The position numbers were made by a program, and so were the translations under genes. Shown piece by piece: positions 33,737 through 43,376 of a stretch of 64,000 bases of DNA. The number at the start of each line of letters is the position of its first letter. Position 1 is the first letter of the stretch. Below the pieces are notes generated by a model. The model was not told the origin of the DNA. It did no database searches and saw only the letters and a list, made by a program, of their open reading frames with translations. The stretch comes from Streptosporangium pseudovulgare (lineage in GTDB: Bacteria; Actinomycetota; Actinomycetes; Streptosporangiales; Streptosporangiaceae), in the NCBI RefSeq assembly GCF_014648055.1, contig NZ_BMQJ01000013.1, forward strand, positions 186,001-250,000. Reading direction: 5' to 3'.

Positions 33737-35411
33737 CCCGCTTCCGGAGTACCCGCGGCCCCAGCTGGTCCGGGACAGCCACCTCAACCTCAACGGCCGC
33801 TGGCGGTACGCGATCAGCGACGATCCCCCCGAGACGTACGACGGCGAGATCGTCGTGCCGTACTCGCCGGAGGCGCCGCTGTCCGGGGTGAACCGGCAGC
33901 TGCTCCCCGGGCAGACCCTCTGGTACCGGCGCTCGTTCGACCTGCCGGCCGACTTCGCCGGCGGCCGGGTGATCCTGCACTTCGGCGCGGTCGACCAGAC
34001 CTGCCGGGTGTGGGTCAACGACGTCGAGGCCGGCGGTCACACCGGCGGCTACCTGCCGTTCTCGTTCGACGTCACCGACGCGCTGCGCCCGTCCGGGAAC
34101 ACCCTCGTCGTGGCCGTCCAGGACGACACCGGGAACGGGCCGCGGGGCAAACAGCGTCTGCGGCGCGGCGGCATCTGGTACACGGCGCAGTCGGGCATCT
34201 GGCAGACGGTCTGGGCCGAGTGCGTGCCCGAGGTCCACGTCGAACGGCTCACGCTGACCCCGCTGCTCGACGACTCCTGCGTGGAGGTGACGGTCCACGC
34301 GGCCGGCGGGGAGGCGCACGTCGAGATCTCGGCCGGAGGCGAGACGGTCGCGCGGGTCACGGCGCCGGCCGGGCGGCCGGTCCGCGTCCCCCTGCCCGAG
34401 GTGCGCGCCTGGAGCCCCGAGGACCCCTTCCTGTACGACGTCACCGTGTCGCTCGGCACGGACCGGGTGCGCGGCTACTTCGGCATGCGCTCCTTCTCGG
34501 TCGGACCCGACGCCGACGGCGTCCCCCGGCTGCTGCTGAACGGCCGGCCGTACTTCCACGCGGGCGTGCTCGACCAGGGCTACTGGCCGGACGGTCTCTA
34601 CACCCCGCCCAGCGACGAGGCGATGATCCGCGACATCGCCACGATGAAGCGGCTCGGCTTCACCATGCTGCGCAAGCACATCAAGATCGAGCCGCTGCGC
34701 TGGTACCACCACTGCGACCGGCTCGGCATGCTCGTCTGGCAGGACATGGTCAACGGCGGTGAGCCGTACCGTCCATGGGTCATCACCGCACCCGCGGTCC
34801 TCCCGTTCGTACGGCTGGACGACCGCCGGCACCACCGGTTCGGCCGGGCCGACGCGGCGGGCCGTACGGCCTTCGAGACCGACATGCGCGCCACGGTCGA
34901 GCACCTGCGCAACGTGGTGAGCCTGGCGGTGTGGGTGCCGTTCAACGAGGGCTGGGGCCAGTTCGACGCCGCGCGGATCGCCGCCGAGCTCGCCCGGCTC
35001 GACCCGACCCGTACGGTCGACCACGCCAGCGGCTGGCACGACCAGGGCGCGGGCGACCTGCGAAGCCTGCACGTCTACTTCCGCCGGTTCCGCCCGCCCC
35101 GGCCCGACGGACGGGTGCTCGTGCTGTCCGAGTACGGCGGGTACAGCCTGCCGGCCGTGGGACACACCTGGGGCGAGAAGGAGTTCGGCTACCGCCGGTA
35201 CCGTACGGTGGACGCGCTCGGCGAGGCGTTCGTCCGGCTGCACGAGGAGCAGATCATCCCGGCCATCGCGCGCGGGCTGAGCGCGACCGTCTACACGCAG
35301 CTGTCGGATGTGGAGGACGAGATCAACGGCCTGCTCACCTACGACCGGGCGGTGCTCAAGCTCCCCGATGACCTCGTACGTTCGATCACGAAAAGGCTCA
35401 GGCTCCCATGA
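33726..35411 (+). CDS. GH2 family beta-glycosidase
   Basis: 561-residue family 2 enzyme (beta-galactosidase/beta-glucuronidase/beta-mannosidase class). Seen: jelly-roll sugar-binding domain (TLWYRRSFDLP, VWVNDVEAGGHTGGYLPFSFDVT), Ig-like domain, then the barrel with acid/base Glu408 in VPFNEGWGQ and probable nucleophile Glu469 in LSEYGG. Shorter than LacZ; specificity cannot be set from motifs. GTG 33726 lies in the last 11 bp of the GH36 gene, so the two are coupled. Confidence 0.92.
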   Translation: MSDDPLPEYPRPQLVRDSHLNLNGRWRYAISDDPPETYDGEIVVPYSPEAPLSGVNRQLLPGQTLWYRRSFDLPADFAGGRVILHFGAVDQTCRVWVNDVEAGGHTGGYLPFSFDVTDALRPSGNTLVVAVQDDTGNGPRGKQRLRRGGIWYTAQSGIWQTVWAECVPEVHVERLTLTPLLDDSCVEVTVHAAGGEAHVEISAGGETVARVTAPAGRPVRVPLPEVRAWSPEDPFLYDVTVSLGTDRVRGYFGMRSFSVGPDADGVPRLLLNGRPYFHAGVLDQGYWPDGLYTPPSDEAMIRDIATMKRLGFTMLRKHIKIEPLRWYHHCDRLGMLVWQDMVNGGEPYRPWVITAPAVLPFVRLDDRRHHRFGRADAAGRTAFETDMRATVEHLRNVVSLAVWVPFNEGWGQFDAARIAAELARLDPTRTVDHASGWHDQGAGDLRSLHVYFRRFRPPRPDGRVLVLSEYGGYSLPAVGHTWGEKEFGYRRYRTVDALGEAFVRLHEEQIIPAIARGLSATVYTQLSDVEDEINGLLTYDRAVLKLPDDLVRSITKRLRLP

Positions 35412-36391
35412 CCACCCATGAGCGAGAGATCACCGCGCCCGTCGACCTGTGCCTGGCCGACGGGCGGCTCAACGCCGAAGCGGTCGGCTGGACCCGGAGG
35501 CCGCTGCACCGGGGCAACCTGCGAGGCTGGGGGCGGCGCAAGCGCTGGGAGTACTGGGGCGTCGTCACCCCGCGCCACATCATCGGCCTGGTCGCGTCGT
35601 CGCTGGACTACGCGGCGGTGAACGGGGTGTACGTGCTCGACCGGGACACCCGGGTCGAGACCGCCAAGGACGTCGTGGTGCCGCTGGCCCGCGGCGCCGT
35701 CTTCCCCGACCGCAGCGGCGCCGGGACGGCATCCGTACGGGGCGGTGGTCTGGCGATCGACATCGAGGAGGGCGTCTCCGGCACCGTGATCCGGGCCGTC
35801 TCGTCCGGCATCGAGCTCGACCTGGAGGTCCCGCTGCCGGAGGGCCACGAGTCGCTCGGCGTGGTGGTGCCATGGGGGCGCGGCCGGTTCCAGTACACGG
35901 TCAAGGACGTCGGCCGCCCGGCGCGCGGCCGGCTGCGGCTGGGGTCGGACGAGTTCGCCTTCGAGGAGACGGACTCGTTCGCCGTGCTCGACCACGGCCG
36001 GGGCAAGTGGCCGTACTCGGTCACGTGGAACTGGGCGGCCGGCAGCGGGCCCGGCCGGGCGATCCAGCTCGGCGGCAAGTGGACCGACGGCACCGGTTCG
36101 ACGGAGAACGCCCTGTTCGTCGACGGCCGCCTGCACAAGATCGGCGACGAGCTGGAATGGTCGTACGATCGGGCCGACTGGCTGCGGCCCTGGCGGATCA
36201 CCGGCCCGCAGGTGGAGGTGGAGTTCCACCCCTTCCACGAGAAGGTGGCCCGCACCGAGCTGGGCCTGGTGGGCAGCGAGACCCACCAGTGCTTCGGCCA
36301 CTTCTCGGGGCGGGCGCGGGCCGACGACGGCACCTGGGTGGACCTCGACGGCCTCACCGGCTGGGCCGAGGAGGCCCGCAACCGCTGGTAG
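35408..36391 (+). CDS. DUF2804 protein
   Basis: 327-residue DUF2804 protein, function unknown. Seen: GWTRRPLHRGNLRGWGRRKRWEYWGV near the start and HGRGKWPYSVTWNWAAGSG, FHPFHEKVARTELGLVGSETHQCFGHFSG, conserved phrases of the family. No signal peptide. Overlaps the GH2 stop as ATGA and closes the MFS-GH13-GH36-GH2 operon; the company suggests a sugar-related role, perhaps a beta-sandwich lyase or epimerase-like fold, but this is inference. Confidence 0.88.
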   Translation: MTTHEREITAPVDLCLADGRLNAEAVGWTRRPLHRGNLRGWGRRKRWEYWGVVTPRHIIGLVASSLDYAAVNGVYVLDRDTRVETAKDVVVPLARGAVFPDRSGAGTASVRGGGLAIDIEEGVSGTVIRAVSSGIELDLEVPLPEGHESLGVVVPWGRGRFQYTVKDVGRPARGRLRLGSDEFAFEETDSFAVLDHGRGKWPYSVTWNWAAGSGPGRAIQLGGKWTDGTGSTENALFVDGRLHKIGDELEWSYDRADWLRPWRITGPQVEVEFHPFHEKVARTELGLVGSETHQCFGHFSGRARADDGTWVDLDGLTGWAEEARNRW

Positions 36392-36571
36392 TCCGTACCC
36401 GCCGGTGATCCGTACCCGCTGGTGGTCCGTGGCCGCGTCCGGAGCCCGGCGTCATACCGGCCGGCCCGGAAGCGGGGGCCCGGGCCGGTCACGATCCACG
36501 CCCCCGGGCGCGGCGGTTCGGCGGGGGCGACCTCCCCGGTGTCCGGAGAGGCCGCCCCGCGCCGTGGCCGG

Positions 36572-38058
<1,487 letters not shown>

Positions 38059-38387
38059 GCCGACGGGCCGGCGCGTACCGGTGCCCCGCGCCGGCCGGGG
38101 CAGGAGACGGCGCCGCGGGGCGCCGCAGAGCGCCGCGGGGCGCCTTCCGCTGTGTGTGAGGCTCCCTGCACCCGGCACGCGCCCCATCGAGCCGGCCGGA
38201 TCACCCGCACGCCACCGCCGTCGTATCTCGTCTTGCCGAACCGGTGAGAACCCGTGGTCCCGCACCCGAACCTCCATCACCACGGGACCGACTCGTGGTG
38301 AGCGGCGAACGGTTTCGACGGTGGCCGCGTAGTGAGCCGCCGCATTACACTGACCGCTCATTCTTGATCAGGAAGATGGAGGATGAC
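38059..38387. other. divergent region between argG and the lectin gene
   Basis: Contains a 10-bp hairpin (38066-38075 with 38087-38096), a 15-bp direct repeat GCGCCGCGGGGCGCC (38110-38124 and 38130-38144), and a -10-like TACACT at 38346-38351 suited to the lectin gene. No further gene seen. Confidence 0.5.
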
Positions 38388-38888
38388 GTGTCTCGTTTTC
38401 GCGCGTTAGCGCTGACTGCCGGCGCGGCGGCCATTCTGCTGCCCGCTCCCGCGCACGCCGCGTCCGTGAAGGGGGTCAACCTCGTCAACGGCGCGTCCGG
38501 CCAGTGCCTCACCGTGGCCGGAACCGAGATGAAGAAGGACGGGGCCCCGGTCATTCAATGGCCCTGCAACGGTTCCAAGAGCCAGCGATGGTACGTCGTC
38601 AAGGATTCCGAAGGCGGCGTTAATTTCCGGAACGCGGTCTCCGGACAATGCATGGCGATCGCCCGCGGGACCACTCAGGAAGGCAAGCGGGCCATTCAGT
38701 GGCCGTGTTACTCGGGTAAGGCGCCCGAGCAGGTCTGGAAAATCAAGGCGTCGCGGATCAGGAATCTGGCCTCCGGCCGATGCCTGGCGATCGGAGAGGG
38801 CAGCACGACCAAGGGGGCCATCGCCATTCAGTGGCGCTGCTACCGGGGCAACGCCCCTGAGCAGGTCTGGAAGATCCGCAAGCGCTGA
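38388..38888 (+). CDS. secreted ricin-type beta-trefoil lectin
   Basis: 166-residue secreted protein. GTG 38388 has GGAGG six nt upstream. Signal peptide MSRFRALALTAGAAAILL...AHA, cleavage after about residue 24. The mature part is three ~45-residue repeats, each with LASG/VSGxC(L/M)xI and IQW.C motifs and ending in W(K/Y), the QxW-like pattern of ricin B domains; each repeat has two Cys that could pair. No catalytic domain is attached, so it is a free carbohydrate-binding protein. Neighbouring genes do not obviously use it. Confidence 0.88.
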   Translation: MSRFRALALTAGAAAILLPAPAHAASVKGVNLVNGASGQCLTVAGTEMKKDGAPVIQWPCNGSKSQRWYVVKDSEGGVNFRNAVSGQCMAIARGTTQEGKRAIQWPCYSGKAPEQVWKIKASRIRNLASGRCLAIGEGSTTKGAIAIQWRCYRGNAPEQVWKIRKR

Positions 38889-39289
38889 CCCACCCGCCGT
38901 GCGGCCCCCGGACGGGCGTGCCGTCTCGCCCATCATCGTCCCTGAGCGTACGAGGCGGCCGGGCATCGCGCGGACAGGGCGACGCCGGTGGCCGCCGGCC
39001 GGGGGCGGACGGGCCTTGCGGGAGCCGCCGCGCCGCCCCCGGCGGACGGCCGCCCATCACCCGTGTCAACGACCCTCCGGGCCGACACACCCATGGCCCG
39101 TATTGAAGCCGGTCGCGGATGCGGGGGCGAGGAAGTCCCGGCGCGGGACGACGCCCCGGCCCGGCCCGGACATCCGCAGGTCAGAGGTGCTGCCGGGGCC
39201 TCTGCAGCCGTTCCCAACCCGTCTGCAAGGCGTCGTGCGCAGCATCTGATCAGCACATCGCCTTCCACTGCGACAAGGAGGAACGTTCC
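38889..39289 (+). other. 400-bp region upstream of the peptide precursor
   Basis: GC-rich with no convincing ORF on either strand. The last 60 bp drop in GC and lead into a strong SD, so it probably contains the promoter of the precursor gene, but I could not find a clear -35/-10 pair. Confidence 0.4.
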
Positions 39290-39442
39290 ATGAACGGAGC
39301 ACCGCGCACCGAGCTGGGGGACATCACCCCGGCCGGCACCGAACTGGACGAGAGCGCGCTGAGCGGCATCAGCGGCGGCCAGAAGGTCGAGATCACCACG
39401 GGCTGGTACGCCGACCCGCCCGGCTACTGCGGCACCGACTGA
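39290..39442 (+). CDS. precursor peptide of an ATP-grasp RiPP cluster
   Basis: 50-residue peptide behind a strong SD (AAGGAGGAA, spacing 6). The leader (about residues 1-30) is acidic, with TELGDIT and TELDESALSGISGG; Gly29-Gly30 look like a double-glycine junction. The remaining 20 residues, Q31-D50, form a core that begins QKVEITTGWYADPPGY and ends CGTD: rich in Thr, acidic residues, one Lys and one Cys, suitable for side-chain ester or amide links made by an ATP-grasp ligase. A terminator follows at once and the ligase gene is next. Not matched to any product I know. Confidence 0.75.
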   Translation: MNGAPRTELGDITPAGTELDESALSGISGGQKVEITTGWYADPPGYCGTD

Positions 39443-39447
39443 GGAAA

Positions 39448-39493
39448 CCGGCCGTGGCCGCCGCCCGCCCACCCGGGCGGCGGCCACGGCCGG
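39448..39493 (+). terminator. 20-bp stem-loop between precursor and maturase genes
   Basis: Arms 39448-39467 and 39474-39493 are exact complements around a 6-nt loop, starting 5 bp after the precursor stop. Such hairpins after RiPP precursors let most transcripts stop there, so precursor is made in excess of enzyme. Confidence 0.8.
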
Positions 39494-39599
39494 CGGTCCC
39501 CGCCGCCCGCACCGCACCCGGAGGGCCCCGAGCCCGTACGAGCCCCGTCTCCCCGTCACCCCGCCCGCGCGAAGGCCTTCCCGCCGCGCAAGGAGACCC

Positions 39600-40586
39600 G
39601 TGTCAGCCCCGCATGTCCTCGTCCTCACCGGCGCCCACGACCCGCACGCCGACCGCGTCCGCGGCCTGCTGGCCGGACGCGGCGCCCGCACCACCGTCTT
39701 CGACAACCGCGACCACCTCACCTCGGCGCACTTCGAACTCGCCTACACCGCCCGCGGCCTGACCCGGCGGCTGCTGCACACCGCCTCCGGAACGCTGGAC
39801 CTGGACGGCCTGACCGCGCTGTGGTGGCGGCGCCCGTCCCCCCACGCGGCGCATCCCGGCCTCACCGACCCGGCGGTGGCCGCCTACACCGCGGGGGAGA
39901 GCGAACACCTGGTCACCGACCTGTGGGAGCACCTGCCGTGCAGGCAGGTGCCCGCCCGCGAGTCGGTGCTCCGCCGCGCGGCCGGCAAGCCGTCCCAGCT
40001 CGCCCTGGCGGCCGAGCTGGGGTTCGAGATCCCCGAGACGCTGATCGCGACCCGGGCCGACGCCCTCTGGGACTTCGCCAACCGCCATGACGGCCGCATC
40101 GTCACCAAGCCCATGGGCAAGCCGTGGGTGGAGAACCTCGCCGCGGGCCACACGGTCACCCGCCACTGCGAGATCGTCCCGGCCCGCGACCTGGCCTACG
40201 CAGGGGCGCTGCGGTTCTGCCCGGTCATCGCCCAGCAGTACGTGCCCAAACGGCTGGAGCTGCGGGTCACCGTCGTCGGCCGGCGGGTGTTCGCGGCCGA
40301 GATCCACTCCCAGGAGAGCAACCGCTCGGCGGTGGACTGGCGCCGCTACGACTTCGAGGCGACCCCGTACGGCGTGCACCGCCTCCCCGGCGAGGTCGCC
40401 GGGCGGTGCCTGGCGATGACCGAGCGCCTCGGGCTCGCCTTCGGGGCGTTCGACCTGATCCTGACCCCGGACGGCCGGTACGTGTTCCTGGAGGTCAACC
40501 CCAACGGCCAGTGGTTGTGGGCCGAGGAGCTGACCGGCCTGCCGATCAGCGAGGCCGTCTGCGACCTGCTGCTGGAAGGAGCCTGA
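39600..40586 (+). CDS. MvdD-like ATP-grasp peptide ligase
   Basis: 328-residue ATP-grasp enzyme of the kind that modifies ribosomal peptides (graspetide ligases such as MvdD/MvdC and the Streptomyces SAV_5884-like group). Seen: N-terminal pre-ATP-grasp domain with LTALWWRRPSP at about residue 75, then QLALAAELGFEIPETLIAT, IVTKPMG, AQQYVPKRLELRVTVVG and the metal-binding end VFLEVNPNGQW. It would activate an acidic side chain with ATP and couple it to a Ser/Thr or Lys of the precursor. GTG 39600 has AAGGAG upstream; three bp separate it from the next gene. Confidence 0.88.
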   Translation: MSAPHVLVLTGAHDPHADRVRGLLAGRGARTTVFDNRDHLTSAHFELAYTARGLTRRLLHTASGTLDLDGLTALWWRRPSPHAAHPGLTDPAVAAYTAGESEHLVTDLWEHLPCRQVPARESVLRRAAGKPSQLALAAELGFEIPETLIATRADALWDFANRHDGRIVTKPMGKPWVENLAAGHTVTRHCEIVPARDLAYAGALRFCPVIAQQYVPKRLELRVTVVGRRVFAAEIHSQESNRSAVDWRRYDFEATPYGVHRLPGEVAGRCLAMTERLGLAFGAFDLILTPDGRYVFLEVNPNGQWLWAEELTGLPISEAVCDLLLEGA

Positions 40587-40589
40587 CCC

Positions 40590-41654
40590 GTGTCCCCGAT
40601 CACGTCCCCCGGCCTGCTCGACGACGCCCTGGAATGGTTGCGCGGGCTGGACGGCCTGGAGCCGGAGGCCGCCGAGGAACGGCTGGCGCGGCTGCGCGAC
40701 CGCCACCCGCGGACGCGGGCGCGGCTGCTGTGGCAACGCGAGGCCGTCACCGGCGAGTACCACTATGACCTGCTGTTCCCGGAGATCGGGGGGTGCGTCT
40801 CGCTGTCGTTCGCACCCGACCGGGCGATCCCGTGGCCGCTGCGGGGCAGCCAGCGCTCCGGCGAGCAGCTCCTGCTGCGCGTCAACGGCGTGGAGACGAC
40901 GATGGAGCGGGCCGTCTCCGTGCTCGACGTGCTGTGGGAGGACGCCCGCCTGGCCCGGCGGCTGGTGGACGCCGCGCTGGTGGAGGAGGCCCTGGCCGTC
41001 CGGCGCGCGGACCCGGCCGCCGACCGGCTCCAGGAGGCCATGGACGCCTTCCGCCGGGCGCGGGGGCTGCTGACCGCCGAGGCGACGCGGCGGTGGATGG
41101 CCGAGCGCGGCCTGAGCCACGCCCGCCTGGAGGAGATCGTGGCGGCCGAGGCGGCGGTGGCCGCCCTGCGCCGTGAGGTGGCCGAAGGGCGGGTGGAGGA
41201 CTTCTTCGCCGCCCACCGCGCGGAGTTCGACCGGCTGCGGGTGCTGCGGCTGCGCTACGCCGACCCCGATCGCGCCGCCGCTGCCGCCGCCCGGCTGCGC
41301 GCCGTACGGCCGGCCGGCCCGGTGGCGCTGGCGACCGACGAGGTGCTGGCGGGTGCGGCCACCTGCCGGATGGAGGCCAACGGCCGGGGCGACCTGGTCG
41401 CGCTCTTCGGAGCCGCGGCGGCGGACGCGGAGGCCGGCCGGGTGCTGGGGCCCGCGCCGCTGCCGGACGGCGGGCTGTGCGTGGCGTACGTGCTGGCCGT
41501 GGAGCCGGCGGTGCTCGACGAGGTGACCCGGGGGCTCGTGGCGGGGCGGATCTTCGACGACTGGCTGGCCGAGCGGCGACGGCACGCCCACGTGGAGTGG
41601 TTCTGGGGCAGCCGGGCCCGCACCGACGAGCTCACCGCCGCCCTGCGCGGCTGA
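40590..41654 (+). CDS. PpiC-related putative peptide maturation protein
   Basis: 354 residues. The second half resembles parvulin/SurA-type proteins (ATRRWMAERGLSHARLEEIV, VEDFFAAHRAEFDRLRVLRLRYAD), and the first half has EAVTGEYHYDLLF...CVSLSF. I recall a family of 'putative peptide maturation system proteins' with this PpiC-related layout found beside ATP-grasp RiPP enzymes; the match is from memory. No signal peptide, so it acts in the cytosol, perhaps presenting or folding the precursor. GTG 40590, SD GGAAGGAG. Confidence 0.72.
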   Translation: MSPITSPGLLDDALEWLRGLDGLEPEAAEERLARLRDRHPRTRARLLWQREAVTGEYHYDLLFPEIGGCVSLSFAPDRAIPWPLRGSQRSGEQLLLRVNGVETTMERAVSVLDVLWEDARLARRLVDAALVEEALAVRRADPAADRLQEAMDAFRRARGLLTAEATRRWMAERGLSHARLEEIVAAEAAVAALRREVAEGRVEDFFAAHRAEFDRLRVLRLRYADPDRAAAAAARLRAVRPAGPVALATDEVLAGAATCRMEANGRGDLVALFGAAAADAEAGRVLGPAPLPDGGLCVAYVLAVEPAVLDEVTRGLVAGRIFDDWLAERRRHAHVEWFWGSRARTDELTAALRG

Positions 41655-41793
41655 ACGACGGCGAAGCGGGCCTCCCCCGGATCCGGAAGCGGGCCCCCCC
41701 GGGGCCCGGAAGCGGCCTTTCCCCGGGAGCCTCCGGAAACAGGCGTTCCCCCGGAGGACCACCGAAGCGGGTCTTCCCCCGGGGGCCGCGGGG

Positions 41794-41799
41794 GACAAT
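41794..41799 (+). promoter_or_regulatory. -10 element of a leaderless phosphotransferase gene
   Basis: GACAAT, one mismatch from TACAAT, 7 nt before the ATG at 41807. It indicates that the phosphotransferase is transcribed separately from the RiPP cluster. Confidence 0.45.
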
Positions 41800-41806
41800 G
41801 ACCCCC

Positions 41807-42655
41807 ATGCATCCCGTCACGTACGCCGAACCGGCCGAGCCGCAGCCCGAGATCCCGCTCCTCGGCGGGGACGTCACCGAGGGGGTCGTACGCGTCGGCG
41901 ACACGGTGCGCCGCCCGGTCGGCCCCAACGCCCCGCTCGTCCATGCGCTGCTGCGCCACCTGGAGGAGGTCGGGTTCGCGGGCGCCCCGCGGTTCCTCGG
42001 CGTCGACGCGGCCGGGCGCGAGGTGCTGACCTTCGTCCCCGGCGAGGTCGCCGGACGGCCCCGGCCGGAGTGGGTCGCCGACGAGGATCGACTGGCCTCC
42101 GTCGGACGCCTGGTACGCGACTACGACGAGGCCGTCGCGGGCTTCACCGTCCCCGAAGGAGTGCGCCCGGGCGCCGGTGCCTCGGAGAGACCGGGGATGC
42201 CGCCCGCGCCGCACTACCCGGCCGAGCTGGTCGGACACATGGACTACACGCCGGACAACATCGTCTTCCGGGACGGCCGGGCGGCCGCGCTGATCGACTT
42301 CGACCTGGCCAAACCGGTCGCCCGGGTGGAGGAGCCGCTGAACGCGATGCTGCACTGGGCACCGCTGGGCGACCCCGCCGACGCCGACCCGCCGCTGCGC
42401 GGGCTGGACGTGCCGCGCCGCTGCCGGATCCTCGCCGACGCCTACGGGATGTCGGGGACCGACCGCTCCCGCCTCGTCGAGGTGGCCGTGCTGCGCGCGC
42501 GGCGGTCGTGGTTCTCGATGAGGCAGCTCGCCGAGGAGCGGGGCGGCGGCTGGGCGAGGATGTGGGACGAAGGCGTCGGCGACCGGATCAAACGCCGCGA
42601 AGCCTGGCTGGAACGCAACGGCGCGGCCCTCGAAGCGGTACTGACCGCACCCTGA
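41807..42655 (+). CDS. aminoglycoside-phosphotransferase-fold protein
   Basis: 282-residue protein-kinase-like (APH/choline kinase) phosphotransferase. Seen: N-lobe with LRHLEEVGFAGAPRFLGVDAAGREVLTFVPG, catalytic loop GHMDYTPDNIVF where typical enzymes have HGD.H..N (here His-Met-Asp, Asn retained), and the metal-binding LIDFDLAKPV. It may phosphorylate a small molecule; true antibiotic resistance cannot be claimed. ATG 41807 is preferred to 41798 because a -10 lies 7 nt before it. Confidence 0.85.
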   Translation: MHPVTYAEPAEPQPEIPLLGGDVTEGVVRVGDTVRRPVGPNAPLVHALLRHLEEVGFAGAPRFLGVDAAGREVLTFVPGEVAGRPRPEWVADEDRLASVGRLVRDYDEAVAGFTVPEGVRPGAGASERPGMPPAPHYPAELVGHMDYTPDNIVFRDGRAAALIDFDLAKPVARVEEPLNAMLHWAPLGDPADADPPLRGLDVPRRCRILADAYGMSGTDRSRLVEVAVLRARRSWFSMRQLAEERGGGWARMWDEGVGDRIKRREAWLERNGAALEAVLTAP

Positions 42656-42743
42656 CCCCTCCGGACCTCGGCCGGATGCGAGGAGCCGGAGCGGCGCGGG
42701 CGACGGGCCGGGCTCCCGCGGGCCGGGAACAGGCGGGCCGAGG

Positions 42744-43376
42744 TCAGGCGGGGCGGATGAGGCCGCGCCTGGTGGCGGCGGCCACCGCGGCGGTGCGCGA
42801 GTCGACGCCGAGCTTGGCGTAGATGCGCACCAGGTGCGTCTTGACCGTGGTCTCGCTGAGGAACAGCCGCCTGCTGATCTCCCGGTTGGACAGGCCGCCG
42901 GCGACCTGGGTGAGCACCTCCAGCTCGCGGGGGCTCAGGGTGGTGTCGGGGGCGCGCATCCGGCCCAGCAGCCGGGAGGCGACGCTGGGGGCCAGGGCGC
43001 TGCCGCCGGCGGCGGCCGAGCGGATCGCCGCGTGCAGTTCGTGCTGGGGCGCGTCCTTGAGGAGGTAGCCGGTCGCGCCGGCGTCGACGGCGGCCAGGAT
43101 GTCGGCGTCGGTGTCGAAGGTGGTCAGCACCAGCACGCGCGGGCCGCCGGTGGCGACGATGCGGCGGGTGGCCTCGCTGCCGTGCATGCCGGGCCCGAGC
43201 CGCAGGTCCATCAGCACCACGTCCGGGGACAGACGGCGGGCCATCTCGACGGCCTCCTCCCCGGTGGCGGCCTGGCCGGCCAGCTCGAAGTCGTCCTGTC
43301 CGGCCAGCATGGCGCGCAGCCCGGAGCGGACCACCGGGTGGTCGTCCACCAGCAGGATCCGGATCACCGCCGTCAT
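42744..43376 (-). CDS. NarL-family response regulator
   Basis: 210-residue two-component response regulator. Seen: receiver domain with ILLVDDHPVVRSGLRAML, phospho-acceptor Asp57 in VVLMDLRL, T/K switch residues (TTFDTDADI, LLKDAP), and a LuxR-type HTH LSPRELEVLTQVAGGLSNREISRRLFLSETTVKTHL. It overlaps the kinase stop as ATGA. Probable target: the divergent FtsX-type ABC transporter. Confidence 0.95.
   Translation of the reverse strand: MTAVIRILLVDDHPVVRSGLRAMLAGQDDFELAGQAATGEEAVEMARRLSPDVVLMDLRLGPGMHGSEATRRIVATGGPRVLVLTTFDTDADILAAVDAGATGYLLKDAPQHELHAAIRSAAAGGSALAPSVASRLLGRMRAPDTTLSPRELEVLTQVAGGLSNREISRRLFLSETTVKTHLVRIYAKLGVDSRTAAVAAATRRGLIRPA

Noticed and set aside
41655-41793. Imperfect GAAGCGGGCC-type repeats between the RiPP cluster and the phosphotransferase
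   Set aside because: Too diverged and GC-biased to be distinguished from composition; no clear function.
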